A stretch of DNA of 64,000 nt, taken from the NCBI GenBank assembly GCA_002077045.2, contig KZ111173.1, positions 62,001 through 126,000 on the forward strand. The letters are read 5' to 3'. Shown in pieces: positions 1 to 10,483 of this stretch. The translations under genes were made by a program, and so were the position numbers. The DNA comes from Rachicladosporium sp. CCFEE 5018. Its lineage: Eukaryota > Ascomycota > Dothideomycetes > Cladosporiales > Cladosporiaceae. Every line of letters starts with the position of its first letter. Position 1 is the stretch's first letter. Under the pieces are notes generated by a model. It saw only the letters and a list, made by a program, of their open reading frames with translations, ran no database searches and was not told the origin of the DNA.

Positions 1-239
1 CCATTCGTGTAGAAAATGTATTTGTCGGTGTCAGGATAATACTGTTTGAGGTACGCGATGTACTCCTCCTCAGTGATCGGAATCAAGGGTATGGGTGCAT
101 CAGTCCGAGTGTTCAGAACGATTGCGTTGGTTTCGTTGTGTTGGAGAGGTGCCGCGAAGGCGATGTTCAGGATCGCAAGAAGAGAGAAGATGAGCGCCAC
201 CAATTGCCAACCTGAACCCGAACGCTTGAGGGGTGACAT
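1..239 (-). CDS. small secreted protein, C-terminus cut by window edge
   Basis: An open frame starts at an ATG at 239 and runs off the left edge, giving 79 residues. Residues 1 to about 30 form a signal peptide: a short basic start, a Leu/Ile/Val/Ala core and an Ala-Phe-Ala-Ala cleavage region. The mature part begins with a Pro-Leu-Gln-His stretch and then carries an acidic Glu-Glu-Glu-Tyr segment followed by Tyr-rich sequence (Tyr-Tyr-Pro-Asp-Thr-Asp-Lys-Tyr). I do not recognise the family. The signal peptide makes export through the secretory pathway likely. The rest of the gene lies outside the window, so length and domains cannot be judged. Confidence 0.7.
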   Translation of the reverse strand, partial: MSPLKRSGSGWQLVALIFSLLAILNIAFAAPLQHNETNAIVLNTRTDAPIPLIPITEEEYIAYLKQYYPDTDKYIFYTN

Positions 240-1705
240 GGTGTAGAATGCGTCGATCGACGAGTCCGTAGCGTACGGCGAGCTGGAAGCCGAATAAGGG
301 ACAGTGGTCTGACGTGAGGAGTGCAGTAGGAACGGATGCGTTTTGTCTCAGGCACGACAGTCGAGGGCAGGCCGTGTTCATATACCCTCTTGATGTGCAC
401 TTACAGTAGGCTTCATCATGCATAGCGTTTGAATGAGTGGTTCGCAGACATCGAAGTCTTTCACTGTCCCCCCCCCCCCGCCCCCCAAATGAAAGCGACA
501 TACCAATGTGCATCAAACGGCGTCGATCCAACATGTCCGAGCCCCGTTCCTAGCGCCGCTTGCGCACAATGAACTTGGCGTGTCAAAGTCGACCGCGCCA
601 GCTTGTAGGCAGCAGTGCAGGACTTGCGGGTAAAGGTAGAAGAGCGGCACCTGTGCTTTGAGGCAATGCTTCGGAAGTGGCTGACACGAGCGCCAAAGCA
701 TCGAAGAGGCACTAAGCAGTACAACCATTTTTGAACAACGGACTCTGATTCACCCAATGGTAAGGACCGACCTGGCTCGCCATCAGGACACCTTGCTGGG
801 AGGCCAAATGGACTAGAAGGTCAGCTTCGCTATTGATTGCGGCGGCTCAAGCACAGGAACGTCCTCCGGGATGTCTTTAACCAAGGCACCGGTCTCACGT
901 CGCTTCATCGAGAGGGCCGTGAGTACTGTACGGCAGACCGCATTGTAGCGTACTGCTCTCCCATTCCTGTGCCTACGGCGTTACGCCTTCTTTTGACCTG
1001 CATCCGGATGCGTTCGAGACGATCCAGACGAAGTTCGAGCCGACTCCCTCGTGTTAGCCGCCGTGTAATAGAGTTGGTGCAGACCACTGTTGGTAGTTCA
1101 AAGCGATACAACAAGGAGATGAGGCGGGTCGAGGAAAAGCATTGACCAAGCTCACTAAGGCGGATCCACCCGGCGTCTATTTCGTTGGCATTGACAAGTC
1201 TTTCCTCCCCGGGCACTGCCATTGTCGCCGCCATACTGCAGGACGATTGAGTGGACGCGCGCGTGGAGACAAGACGTTCGGCTGTGGCAAGTGTGTTGCG
1301 GCGGTCGAGACAAGCGCCGTCTATCATCGCAGCCGCCGAAAGGCTTACTTGCCAACATTTCGTGCTGCCATTGCAGAGGACTGCTCAGGCTTAGCAGTGC
1401 TTCGTAGGCACAGCGAATATTGACAGCACTCGATTGAGCGTGTGAGCCTACCGCCTAGAGATCAGATGCTCCGGAGACGGAGTAGTGGGCTATGCGTGAG
1501 GTGAAGACGGTATAAGTATATGGAAAGCATCCACTGGCTTGACTGTCCATTTTCCACCATCACAGCTCCCAGTTGCAGCTTTTCAACATCACGTCTTCTC
1601 ATCTCCTGTTTTCCCTCCACTTCCGAAAGTCCTGTACACTATCCCTTTCCCGAGCAATCCGGAAAGACAACAGGTTCACGATCTTTGCATAGATTCACCG
1701 CAGTC
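240..1705. other. intergenic region, no gene recognised
   Basis: Only short overlapping frames without a domain or plausible splice structure occur here. Apart from the poly-C tract, the one notable point is an AT-rich TATA-like string near 1511-1520, about 190 bases before the next start codon. Confidence 0.45.
468..486. repeat. poly-C tract
   Basis: Twelve C residues, one G and six more C form a homopolymer-like tract between the left-edge secreted protein and the next gene. It is prone to sequencing and length errors. Confidence 0.85.
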
Positions 1706-2788
1706 ATGAACGCTATCGTTAACATCGGAACACTCATTCCCTTTGCGATCTCGCTCTCAGATGGCATTAAGGCCGCACAGAATGAGTTTGCGTCGACTTA
1801 CGTCGAGATCGGCGCCGCAATCGGAGCCAATGGAGATCCGGGCACCTTTGGTGGCCACGTCCCAGCCGTTGCACTCTGGAACGCACAAGGTGCCCGTCTT
1901 GGCTAGTACATGCCTGGTAAGCACAACAAGATCACCGCCGGCCTTACGAACGGCGAATCCATCGTTGTCAAGCAAAACGATGGCGCTACAGGACAGCCCG
2001 AGTACCTCCAGTTGACCACCGTCGACAACGATGCCATCTGTATCACATACGTCTCCGTATCTGGCAATGGGGTAAACTGGAATTGGATGGGCGATACTGG
2101 TTATACATGCGGCGGTGACTGGTACCCTTCGACTGCCAAATTTGGATCCGACAATTATCAGCCCAGGTGCACTTGGATCGATGCCGACCATTCAGACGAC
2201 CTGCACAATATTGCCTTGAGCATGCACATGCCAGACTTCAACGGCGACACCGGACTTACAGGGGAGTTCAACGACAACAAAGACCTACTATGCAACTCCA
2301 AAGCCCGATTCATGCAATGGAGAGAGTTGCCCGCAAACCCTGGCCAAGACTCGGTCCCACCAATGTTCAACCCCCCGCTCGAGTACAACATAGATGGCTC
2401 CGACAAAGACATTTCCGCGATCTTCAAGCCTGGAAAAGTCAGCAAGCGCGATGTCCCAACCTTCAGCAACTCCACGGCCAATATCGACCACAGCATCAAC
2501 CGACCCGGTCATGTCGTAATCAGTGATTTCAAGGCGCACACCGCCACAGAAGTTTGCGGGAGCGACACCTCGCGTGGTCCTTCGTTTGTCTCTACCCATG
2601 ACGGCACTTACTGCGACATGAGTACCAAGACTTCGCATCCAGTCTGTTCGGACATAGTCAAGACCGGATGCTTTGATGTGGACGCCTTGCAGCTCGTCGG
2701 GCAAAGGGGTCGTCATGCTCGAGATGTGGCGGCTAGAGGCGTGCAACAGCAGTACAATACCCATGAGCGATGGACGCCTGCGCAATGA
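1706..2788 (+). pseudogene. fungal secreted-type protein with one in-frame TAG
   Basis: The frame runs from ATG 1706 to a stop at 2786-2788, about 360 codons, with a single TAG at 1904-1906 (codon 67). Both sides are clearly one protein. The part before the stop ends in a conserved-looking segment (HVPAVALWN), and the part after holds GQPEYLQL, DDLHN and Trp/Cys-rich motifs (CGGDWYPS, PRCTWIDAD, PPLEYN.DGSDKD). From memory these match a widespread ascomycete family of extracellular proteins of unknown function. The C-terminal Arg-His-Ala-Arg-Asp-Val segment also fits that family. No GT/AG pair removes the TAG without deleting conserved sequence, so a nonsense mutation (for example CAG to TAG) or a base error is likely. 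The annotated start lacks a classical signal peptide, so an upstream exon is possible. Confidence 0.65.
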
Positions 2789-3006
2789 TCGTGTGCGAGC
2801 CAATGGCAACATGATTGATGCAACACATGCAGCGGGTAATATGCGAGGCTCGAAAACGGACTATAGAGGTTATGGCGTTGGGTGTGGGTGGCGGGCTTTC
2901 GACTGGTGTATGTTTGGACAATCGACCGGTCATCTCCATTCGCTGTTCTTCAGACCTTTTATCATGTTCGTGAAGCCCGAGTGGGCATCCTTGATCGGTC
3001 CAACAC

Positions 3007-4947
3007 TTACAAGCCTGCCTCCTCGTCCCGCGAGATCAGGAGATCCCCTGGAGTTCTATCCTCGATATCCTTGACATCTTCCTTCGCCCCAGCATTCTGT
3101 AACAGCTCCATAGCCTCTACCTGTCCCCTCGAAGCAGCAAAATGCATCGGCGTCCAACTAGCATGCAGCGCCTTCTTCTGACTCGTGATACCTTCTTCCG
3201 ACAGTATCTCATCAACATCCGCTCCATGATCCAGCAGAAACTGCATCGTATCAAGAGTGCCGAATTCGGCGCAACGGTGCAGCGCACCCGAGCCATTGAC
3301 CGGAAGGTTGTGCTTGGACACCAACACCTTCATCAATCGCGTCCCTCGCGCTCCCGCGGCCCAGCATAGCCAAGACGACGGATAGCTGCCCTTCGGTCGT
3401 CTGTTTTTGGTCAGACCGTTGGGATCGACGCCGTACTCGAGTACCGTGGCGACCATATCCCAGTTCCGGAAGTTAACGACGAGGTCGAGCATGTAGCCCC
3501 AATGGCCCAAGTTGAGTCTCACGGTCTCTGGATACGCTGTCACGACGGCGTCGAAGACGGCTGTTTGACGGGCGCGGACGATGGGGACGACGAACATGCG
3601 GTCGATTAGAGAGGACAGTCTGAGCTTGCATTTCTTCTTGGCGAAGGAGAGGAGGAGGCTGACGGCTTCGGCGTGGCCGTTGATGGCAGCTCGGATTAAA
3701 ATGCGGGAGAGGTTCGTGTATGGCATGGCTGAGACGTGGCTCCAGCCCTCAGGCATAGGTTTGTCGGCTCTCGGTTCGTCTCGACTGTAGATCGTATGCT
3801 GCTCCTTAAGCGCAAGCTCAATGGTCTTTGGGTCTGCTAGAAGCTGCTGCAAGCTCTTCACATCTTCTGCTAAAGCCGCTTGTGTCAATGGCAAGGCGAA
3901 ATCCTCACCAAGCAATACTTCCCATATGCCCCGTGTCGAGGCGTAGATGCTAGGGAGCGATTTCAGATCATCGAGTGTGCGTTCCGATTGGTTCAGCACG
4001 TCTTGTGGTGTACGGCTATGGGCATCTAGTATGTCGTCTCGAGCTCCACTACTGCGTAGCAATGCCATGGCGTCAAGCTGGCGCTTTGAAGCGGCGGCGT
4101 GCATAGGCGTCCAGCTCGCGAGCAGCTTACGCTCGCTCTCGTTGCCTTGTATGCCGTCTGCTGGCATAAACTCATTAACGCTGGCGCCGCGCTCGATCAG
4201 AAACCGCATCGCGACCGTGCGCCCGCCCTCGGCTGCGTGGTGAAGCGCACCTGAGCCGGCGATGGGGAAGCCCTGCTCGATAAGTAGCTCACTGAGCCGC
4301 GTACCGTAGTCATCTACGCCGAGGAAAAGCCTTGATTCACTCCACCTGCTGCGGCGGAATGGCTTCGTGGTGCTTCGGATATTGATGCCGTGTTCGAGCA
4401 ACACAGTGACGATGTTGAGTTGATTCTGATTCAGAGCTAGATCGAGTGGGAGACCCCAGTGGCCTAGGTCCAGCGTCAATGCTGGAGGATAGGCTGTCAC
4501 TAGGACATCGAAGATCTTGTCTTGGCCCTTCTTGATGACGGGGATGACTAGTGTGCGGTCGACCATGTCCTTTACTTCGAGTCGGCATTTTTGACCCGCG
4601 AATTCGAGCAGCATCCTGATGGCTCCAGGGCAATTGTATACGGCTGCCTTGTTAAGCGCCCGTTGCAAGTTCGAGACCGGAAAGACCCTCACGCTGCGAG
4701 TCATGGCGTCGACGTGTCTAGGACGGTCCTCATGGTAGATGACGTGTTGCTTCTCCAGTGCGAGTTGAACTGTCTGCGGATCGGCAAGAAGTGCTTTGAG
4801 CGCTTCGCATTGAGCATCGCGCGAAGTGCTTGCTTCGATGAGTGGAAGTGCCGGATCCGGGCCGGTGAAGACGCTCCAGAGGGGGAGGGAAGACTCGTGG
4901 GAGCTGATCTTGCCAGGCTCTAGGACTGCGAGGGTCAGGTCGGTCAT
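3007..4947 (-). CDS. two-unit ankyrin-type repeat protein, copy A (646 aa)
   Basis: An intronless frame from ATG 4947 gives 646 residues. It consists of two homologous halves, roughly residues 20-325 and 342-640. Each begins with a Trp-x-Val-(Phe/Leu) motif and contains a VP-x-x-(R/K)-x-(G/R)-Q segment, an LGHWG-x-x-LDL motif, a VLE(H/Y)G-type helix and ankyrin-like SGALH.(A/C)AE.G....M.FL and ASWTPMH.AAS.(R/G)Q.(D/E)AM.LL repeats. Ankyrin repeats mediate protein-protein contacts; no enzymatic domain is visible and the partner is unknown. It is the left member of a 12-kb-spaced duplication (see 15019-16959) and is related to the one-unit relic at 13383-14360. The last 20 or so residues differ from copy B, marking the duplication edge. 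Confidence 0.85.
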   Translation of the reverse strand: MTDLTLAVLEPGKISSHESSLPLWSVFTGPDPALPLIEASTSRDAQCEALKALLADPQTVQLALEKQHVIYHEDRPRHVDAMTRSVRVFPVSNLQRALNKAAVYNCPGAIRMLLEFAGQKCRLEVKDMVDRTLVIPVIKKGQDKIFDVLVTAYPPALTLDLGHWGLPLDLALNQNQLNIVTVLLEHGINIRSTTKPFRRSRWSESRLFLGVDDYGTRLSELLIEQGFPIAGSGALHHAAEGGRTVAMRFLIERGASVNEFMPADGIQGNESERKLLASWTPMHAAASKRQLDAMALLRSSGARDDILDAHSRTPQDVLNQSERTLDDLKSLPSIYASTRGIWEVLLGEDFALPLTQAALAEDVKSLQQLLADPKTIELALKEQHTIYSRDEPRADKPMPEGWSHVSAMPYTNLSRILIRAAINGHAEAVSLLLSFAKKKCKLRLSSLIDRMFVVPIVRARQTAVFDAVVTAYPETVRLNLGHWGYMLDLVVNFRNWDMVATVLEYGVDPNGLTKNRRPKGSYPSSWLCWAAGARGTRLMKVLVSKHNLPVNGSGALHRCAEFGTLDTMQFLLDHGADVDEILSEEGITSQKKALHASWTPMHFAASRGQVEAMELLQNAGAKEDVKDIEDRTPGDLLISRDEEAGL

Positions 4948-6425
4948 GGTGGGGATCTGTGAGGGTGAGTCTGGTGGGTTGAGAGGCAGTTTGCCTTGCG
5001 GCTATACGACGAGTCTCGATATAAGGTAGGGAAAGACGAGATAGAACGAAGTTATATACTTCTCACGAATAGACACTCAGATTGACTTCTGCGCGGTGAT
5101 TTGGCGGTGCCTGTACACAGCCTCATGGTGCTGTGCCGCTCATGCTGCTAGGACGCTTGGTAATGGGTGTATGTTGAGGTGTATGTTGATGCTAACTACG
5201 TCTCGTACAACCATCAACAATGGCGGCATGTCGACAGCATGGGAAAGCGATGAATGTCCATGTGGAGAGTGTTCGAGTTCCACATGGCGGATTGCCGGAG
5301 TGAGCTCCCTGCATATGTGATGGCAAAAGCTTCAATGCGCCATCCGGTCACTGTAAGATGCTTCAACACGTGGCGATGGCGTCTTGTGCGCCGCACGCTT
5401 GGGACGTCACGATGCGATGCTCGACCTCGGTGTTGTCGGGGAGGCGCAGGCGCTGCAAATAGTCGGCCTTGATGTATCTTCTCCGTGTTGTCTCAATGTT
5501 CGTCATGATCACGTGCACTAGCCCAATCTGTCATGCACATCGACGTCACCTCGCGAGGGAGTCGGCTTCCGCTCCTGCAGCTGAAGAGGGAGTGCGAGTC
5601 CAGTCGCCTGCGAGTCTGTCATGCATTAGATCCCACCAACCGCGACCAACGTCGACGCTGCATGTCGGCGGCTATGCATAATACTGAACCACCAAAGTCA
5701 AATCTCCATACTGCACTTTAACAGACTGCCATTCTACACTGCCAAGGATCCCTTCGCTTGGGCTGGGCTGGACTTGGACTAAACGACGATCACGCGCTTG
5801 ATGCCCGACGAGGACGAGTCTGCTGCATTTTCGCCCTAGGTTGAGAAAGTGGTACGAGTCGTGGGGAAGGGGAGACCTGGTCTTGCGCATCTGAGAAGGG
5901 AGTGAAGTTAAGCCGCAGACCGGTGGGAGAGATAGCACGAGATTGTAAGGCTATCGCATTGGGGAATTACCATAGCGAGGCTTGAGACACATCACGCACA
6001 AGGCTTGGGGGAAGGACGCGGATCTCAGAGGAGGGGCTGCCCGCCATTGAAGAAGCAACGCCGGCCTCATAACGACACTAGACACCCCGGACTGTCAGCA
6101 CAACGCTACAATCACTGGGATATCCCCAGCTGAGCTCAGGCATCAAGACATCTTGTAAGTACGGCACCCATGCGACACCTGTACACTTGCTACATGAGGC
6201 TAGAAGCCGGGCGTACACTATCTACTGAAGCGGCGGCATGACTTGGCCGGTGCCCGACCTCAGCAATGCGCTCTCCGCACTTGCCATGCTTCCTCTATCA
6301 TGATCATGGCGCACCAGGAGCGTATTGTCAAGACATCTGCTAACACAGTCATGGAACAGACTCGCGCGAGGGCTGGCTCCGTCGCAGCGATCACCCTTCC
6401 CTCGAAGACCTTGGCCATCTTGGAC
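4948..6425. other. duplicated intergenic region, copy A
   Basis: This is a shared divergent promoter region between the minus-strand ankyrin gene and the plus-strand DUF3824-type gene. It holds only short frames. It is clearly homologous to 16960-18426, including stretches around 5080-5480, so it was copied with both genes. No gene is supported. Confidence 0.6.
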
Positions 6426-7867
6426 ATGTCTTACCACCGCAATCTATCACCTGGAAGCCGGCGGCTGACGAATCCGGCAAGGGCCTCAGATAGTGGACTC
6501 GACCCATATTATGGCACACGACACACCACACACGTCTCGCCACGAGGCAGTAGCGACCGTGTCATCCCAATCTCGACCCAGACGTACGTCAACGTGCCTG
6601 CTAGCAGTGCTGGAGCGAGCAGCGTGCGGCCAGTGTCGGGCTACGATGCATACTCGGGCCGACCTAGGAGATCTTCATTCATCGAGAGCAATAGAGGATC
6701 GAGTGCAGCTGTCAATCAGCCCGCCAGCCGTAGCCGACCGACTGTAGTGCAGAACGACTACGCACGGCCGGCAAGCCCAGCGAGACGAGACCGGGAGCAC
6801 TATGTCACCCCGGCTTCGTCTATCGCACCCAAGGAGACACGCAAGTTTGAGCATAAGAAGGTCTACAGCGTGGACGATGGAGGTGCGAAGCTAGTCGCCG
6901 ATGTCAACCTACCAGCTGGCGGAGAGAGACATCACCGCAGAAGAGAGAGTGGTGGAGGAGATGCTGCGGCCTATCGGAATATGCGCGCAGACAACAGGAA
7001 GTCCTATCATGGCCCATCATCGAAGCACGAGAAAGCGATTGAAGATGATGACTTCTCTTACACTGATCCGGCTGCTATGTACAAGGACACGGAGCCACGA
7101 TGGAGACCAGAGACTAGACAGAGGCGAGGTAGTCTTGATCGTGGCGGTGCTAGTCGCGAACGTCCAGCGAGCATGCTGGAGCCATTCGGTGGCGACCCGA
7201 GACGATCTGCACGTGAGATCGGGCCGCCACCAAGTCAGCGAGGCTGGGATAAGATCAAGGACCTCGGCCGCAGCCAGACGTTGCGTGAGCCTCGTGTCTC
7301 ACAATCACCCTCGCGAGGAAGGGATGACGCACGACCCGGCTTCGTGGACCCATATGCCGTTGCACCCCGGCGGACGTCAGTCGACCGGCACAGACCAATT
7401 GCTGTCGCTCCAGACAGGAGCTTCGATGCGTACGATACGAGCGATGCCGAGGATCGCAAGCCAAGACATCACGCCCGGCGATACAGTGCAACCAAGCCAG
7501 ACCGCAGCGTCTCTCGGAGAGGCTTTGGCATCAGGCCAGAAAGCAAAGACCGCTTCGGCAACCGCAGTAGCGATGAGAGCATTGAGCACCGTCAACGAGA
7601 TTTAGCACGAGACTCTGGCTATGCCGAGCCTCATCGCCGAGACACGGCTCCGTCCTTCGTGTACCCCGAGCAAGAGCACCGACGGGCTCCGGCAGCTGTC
7701 GATGATCGCGAAAGGGTACCTGCCGAGAGAGACGCAGCACCGAAGCAGAGCCGACGACGCGAACACGAACGAAGCTACGAGGACTACGAGAGCGACCGCG
7801 ATCGGGCAAGTGGACGTACCAAGCCACGTGACCGCGAGGTGGAACGTGACGACCGACGCGAAAGGCA
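6426..7867 (+). CDS. large charged protein of DUF3824 type, copy A, cut by gap
   Basis: The frame opens at ATG 6426 (MSYHRNLSPGSRRL) and runs into the N block at 7868, giving 480 residues. It is rich in Arg, Ser, Asp and Pro. It contains the conserved block HKKVYSVDDG.AKLV, a SYTDPAAMYKDTEPRWRPE segment and a RERPASMLEPF motif. From memory these occur in conserved Pezizomycotina proteins annotated with DUF3824; the function is unknown and the protein is probably largely disordered. The full-length equivalent is copy B at 18427. The sequence after the gap belongs to another gene (RRN5), so the 3' half is either inside the gap or truly missing. The start is chosen because both copies share it and similarity weakens upstream. 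Confidence 0.7.
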
Positions 7868-7967
7868 NNNNNNNNNNNNNNNNNNNNNNNNNNNNNNNNN
7901 NNNNNNNNNNNNNNNNNNNNNNNNNNNNNNNNNNNNNNNNNNNNNNNNNNNNNNNNNNNNNNNNNNN
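7868..7967. other. assembly gap (100 N)
   Basis: Exactly 100 N, a placeholder of unknown true length. It lies in the most similar part of the segmental duplication and separates copy A of the DUF3824-type gene from the body of RRN5. Confidence 0.98.
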
Positions 7968-8858
7968 GTCGGTGCTTGCGATAGTCCGCCAGTTGGAGTC
8001 GGTGGGATCCGCGCTGTTCATGAACAGAGTCCGGGAAAGGTTCAGAAACTCCGTTGGCTTGAGAAGCTGGGCCGCGGGTGTAGGTAGCGTCGCTTGCTTG
8101 CCTGGCGAGGATGGCGGTGACTCGTCTGACTCGTCTGAGCTAGCTTCGCTTGCATTGTCCGTTGAAGTCGAGTCTACTTCATCTGGCAACGAAGTTCCAG
8201 CCAGCAACTCGAGCTTGCCAGCAGTCTCGTCGTCGATGCACCACCATTCACCATGCAGCTTGCGCTCAGCTCTCGACTCAGCATCGAAGACTCGTTGCGA
8301 TAAGTCGGCGGCACTGTCGTCAAGAGTTCTCCCTAATTTGGCGTCTAACTCTGCTGCAGCCGGGATCTCGGAAAGCGTGAAGAGGTCATTGGGCCGCGAT
8401 GTCGCCTCCAGCTCGCGTACGCCAGCATCTAGCAACACAAGATAAGCTTTGACTTCGGGCTCACTCTTAGTTCCGATTGCATTAGCAATCCGTCGTACTT
8501 CGCCAGCGCCATGGCGTGAGAGCTGCCCGAAGAGAGCCGAATTTTCCGAAGACGACCAGAACGAGCCTCCGATCTGGGACGAGGGCAAGGGATCGAAGTC
8601 TTGCTCGCCATCGTTGACCTCACGGATGTGTGAGTTCAAGAGTGATCGGTACGGGACAGAGTCTCGCGATCCGGAGCTTCGGCGTTGTGGCTTGATCGCA
8701 AAAGGCGGAAGTCGTGAAGCTCCTACCAAGTCAGATCCACGATCGATCCCATGGCTTGATTCGCTACCACCATCATCCTCAGTGACGGCAGTGCCCCTAT
8801 CATCTTCGTAGGAATCGTCAAGCGGCTTGAAGCCATATCCCTCGGTCGAGGAATCCAT
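7968..8858 (-). CDS. RRN5: RRN5-like RNA polymerase I upstream activating factor subunit, C-terminus lost in gap
   Basis: The start is ATG 8858; 297 codons precede the N block. Residues 100-146 form a SANT/Myb-like helix bundle: FWSSSENSALF followed by LSR-type and IGTKSEPEVKAYL motifs. In fungal Rrn5 homologues this sits in the N-terminal half and is followed by a Glu/Ala-rich helical region and a conserved FLNLSRTLFMNS motif, also present here just before the gap. Rrn5 is a component of the upstream activating factor that recruits RNA polymerase I to rDNA promoters in the nucleolus. The N-terminal 95 residues are acidic and Ser-rich, probably disordered. The C-terminal end must be in the gap. 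Confidence 0.75.
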
Positions 8859-9430
8859 GGCGAACTTCGTGAAATTTGCGCATCTTGCCGAGTACGAAGC
8901 TAACAGACAGTTTCTCAGAGCGTGTTGCGTCGATGATGAAAGCGCTGTGTATGCCTGTTGATGGCGAACAACGGGAGCCGAGGGTGGAAATAGAAAGTAC
9001 GATCAAGACACCTCAAGAACGGAGGAGAGCTGATGAGTCAGCAGGTTCGGGACTTCACGTCTTTCTCCCCAGCAAAGTAGTTCAGCGTGTGCACGTATCA
9101 TCATATGTTTCGCTATACAGTATAGCGCACCGCAGAGAGTCATATCCGAAGTAAGAGTCGCTATATATGCCCAATTGCGCAAGTTAGCCCCAGAACATTG
9201 GGGAATCGCCGTAGGATTACCGACGTAGCTTTGGGCTGAGTACATCACTAAACGGACTGGATATATGCGATCATGACAGCTACAAAGTACGCAGTACCCA
9301 CTACACAAGTACTCGCTCGAGTCTAGATGCTCGGAGTGAACCCGCTACGCGCCGGACGATAGCCAAATGCCGACTACGTCCTGCTTCGCAAATATACCCT
9401 ATTCGCAGCTGACAGCAAGAGCATAGCTCA
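8859..9430. other. intergenic region
   Basis: RRN5 upstream region and the 3' flank of the gene at 9431. Only short frames occur; no gene or RNA is recognised. Confidence 0.5.
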
Positions 9431-10198
9431 TCAGACAGTCTTCCCAGCCCCTCTCGTCCTTGTCGGCCGTGGCACATACACCTCTTCTTCCTCGTCCTCC
9501 GCACCGACCTTCTCCTCTTCACTCTGATCCTCCTCCCACGGCTTGCGCGGCTTGATTGGCTTCGCGCCTTGCATACCGACTGACATGTCCCAGCCATATT
9601 GCGCTGACTTCGCCACAGTACCTGGTCGCGAATTGCGCTGCGTAGGCACATGATCGGAAGATGAAGCTGACGTTGAGCCCGAGTATGCGCTCGGATGCTG
9701 GCGCTGGTTGGTCTGTAACGGAGCATAGTTGGACCAAACATCCGATGTGCTTAGACCTTGCACGAACGCTGGCCTCACACCCGCTGCGTGCGCTGTTGTG
9801 GGCGTCATGTACATTCGGGATGCTGGTCCAGCCGGAGCAGCCTGGAGTTCTGGATAGGCGGGTGCGATCGAGGTCTGTGGGCCGAAATGCTCTTTCACGA
9901 AGCTCTCGCGCTGTAGCTCGGCGCCATCTACCATCAGCCTCTGCCATGCCGTGGGCTGCGAGCCAACGGTGTTGAAGTGCTGCTCAGCGGCATAGTGTCG
10001 AGATGCTGCTTGTGCTAGTAGCTGCTTGTTGAAAGCTGCTGCCGCATAGGTCTGCACTTGCATGGTGTCTGCTGTCGCGGTTGTTGTTGTGTAAGTAATG
10101 GAAGTCAGTCTATTCGGCACAGCTTCCGGAGTGGCGGGGACGGCATCTTCGAGGTCGCTGTCGGTATCTGCATCCCGCATGGGAATATCGCGGTCCAT
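9431..10198 (-). CDS. hypothetical protein, 255 aa
   Basis: The chosen ATG at 10198 gives MDRDIPMRDADTDSD, an acidic start. The frame is open for another 50 codons upstream, so a first exon cannot be excluded. The middle holds a predicted helical stretch with FVKEHFGPQ, then low-complexity Ser/Thr/Pro sequence. The C-terminus is highly charged: basic KPIKPRKPW, then a Glu-rich run and PRPTRTRGAGK. I do not recognise the family. The mixed charged tail resembles nuclear or RNA-associated proteins, but that is only an impression. Confidence 0.55.
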   Translation of the reverse strand: MDRDIPMRDADTDSDLEDAVPATPEAVPNRLTSITYTTTTATADTMQVQTYAAAAFNKQLLAQAASRHYAAEQHFNTVGSQPTAWQRLMVDGAELQRESFVKEHFGPQTSIAPAYPELQAAPAGPASRMYMTPTTAHAAGVRPAFVQGLSTSDVWSNYAPLQTNQRQHPSAYSGSTSASSSDHVPTQRNSRPGTVAKSAQYGWDMSVGMQGAKPIKPRKPWEEDQSEEEKVGAEDEEEEVYVPRPTRTRGAGKTV

Positions 10199-10483
10199 TC
10201 TTCGAGAGTTATCGCGGTTTCTTACTGGAGCCAAGAAGCGGATGTGGTGTGACACCACGTAACGCTCCGCGAAGACCCACCGCAAGACGCAGGTGCACGC
10301 ACATGGAAAGTGAATGTACAGATTCGGCACAAGGAAGGAGCGCTTCACCTTGTGAAACCGTGTCTATCCGCATCACAGATCCGTTGCGTCCCTATCGTCC
10401 TTCTACGCCATCCCATGCTCCTCTAGATGCTTCCCTACTGTCAATAGTCCGCTCGTCATCGGCCGAGTTCAGACTGCATACTC

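Larger units (their letters stand above)
3058..7867. repeat. direct segmental duplication, copy A
   Basis: This block (ankyrin gene, about 1.5 kb of intergenic DNA, start of the DUF3824-type gene) recurs in the same orientation at about 15068-19771. By eye, similarity is lower over the ankyrin gene and upstream region and rises to complete identity over 7501-7867. The left edge is near 3058, inside the ankyrin gene's 3' end. The right edge is hidden by the gap at 7868. Confidence 0.9.

Noticed and set aside
905..1327. 140-codon minus-strand frame upstream of the secreted-protein gene
   Set aside because: No domain, Arg/Thr-rich, overlapped by other frames of similar length.
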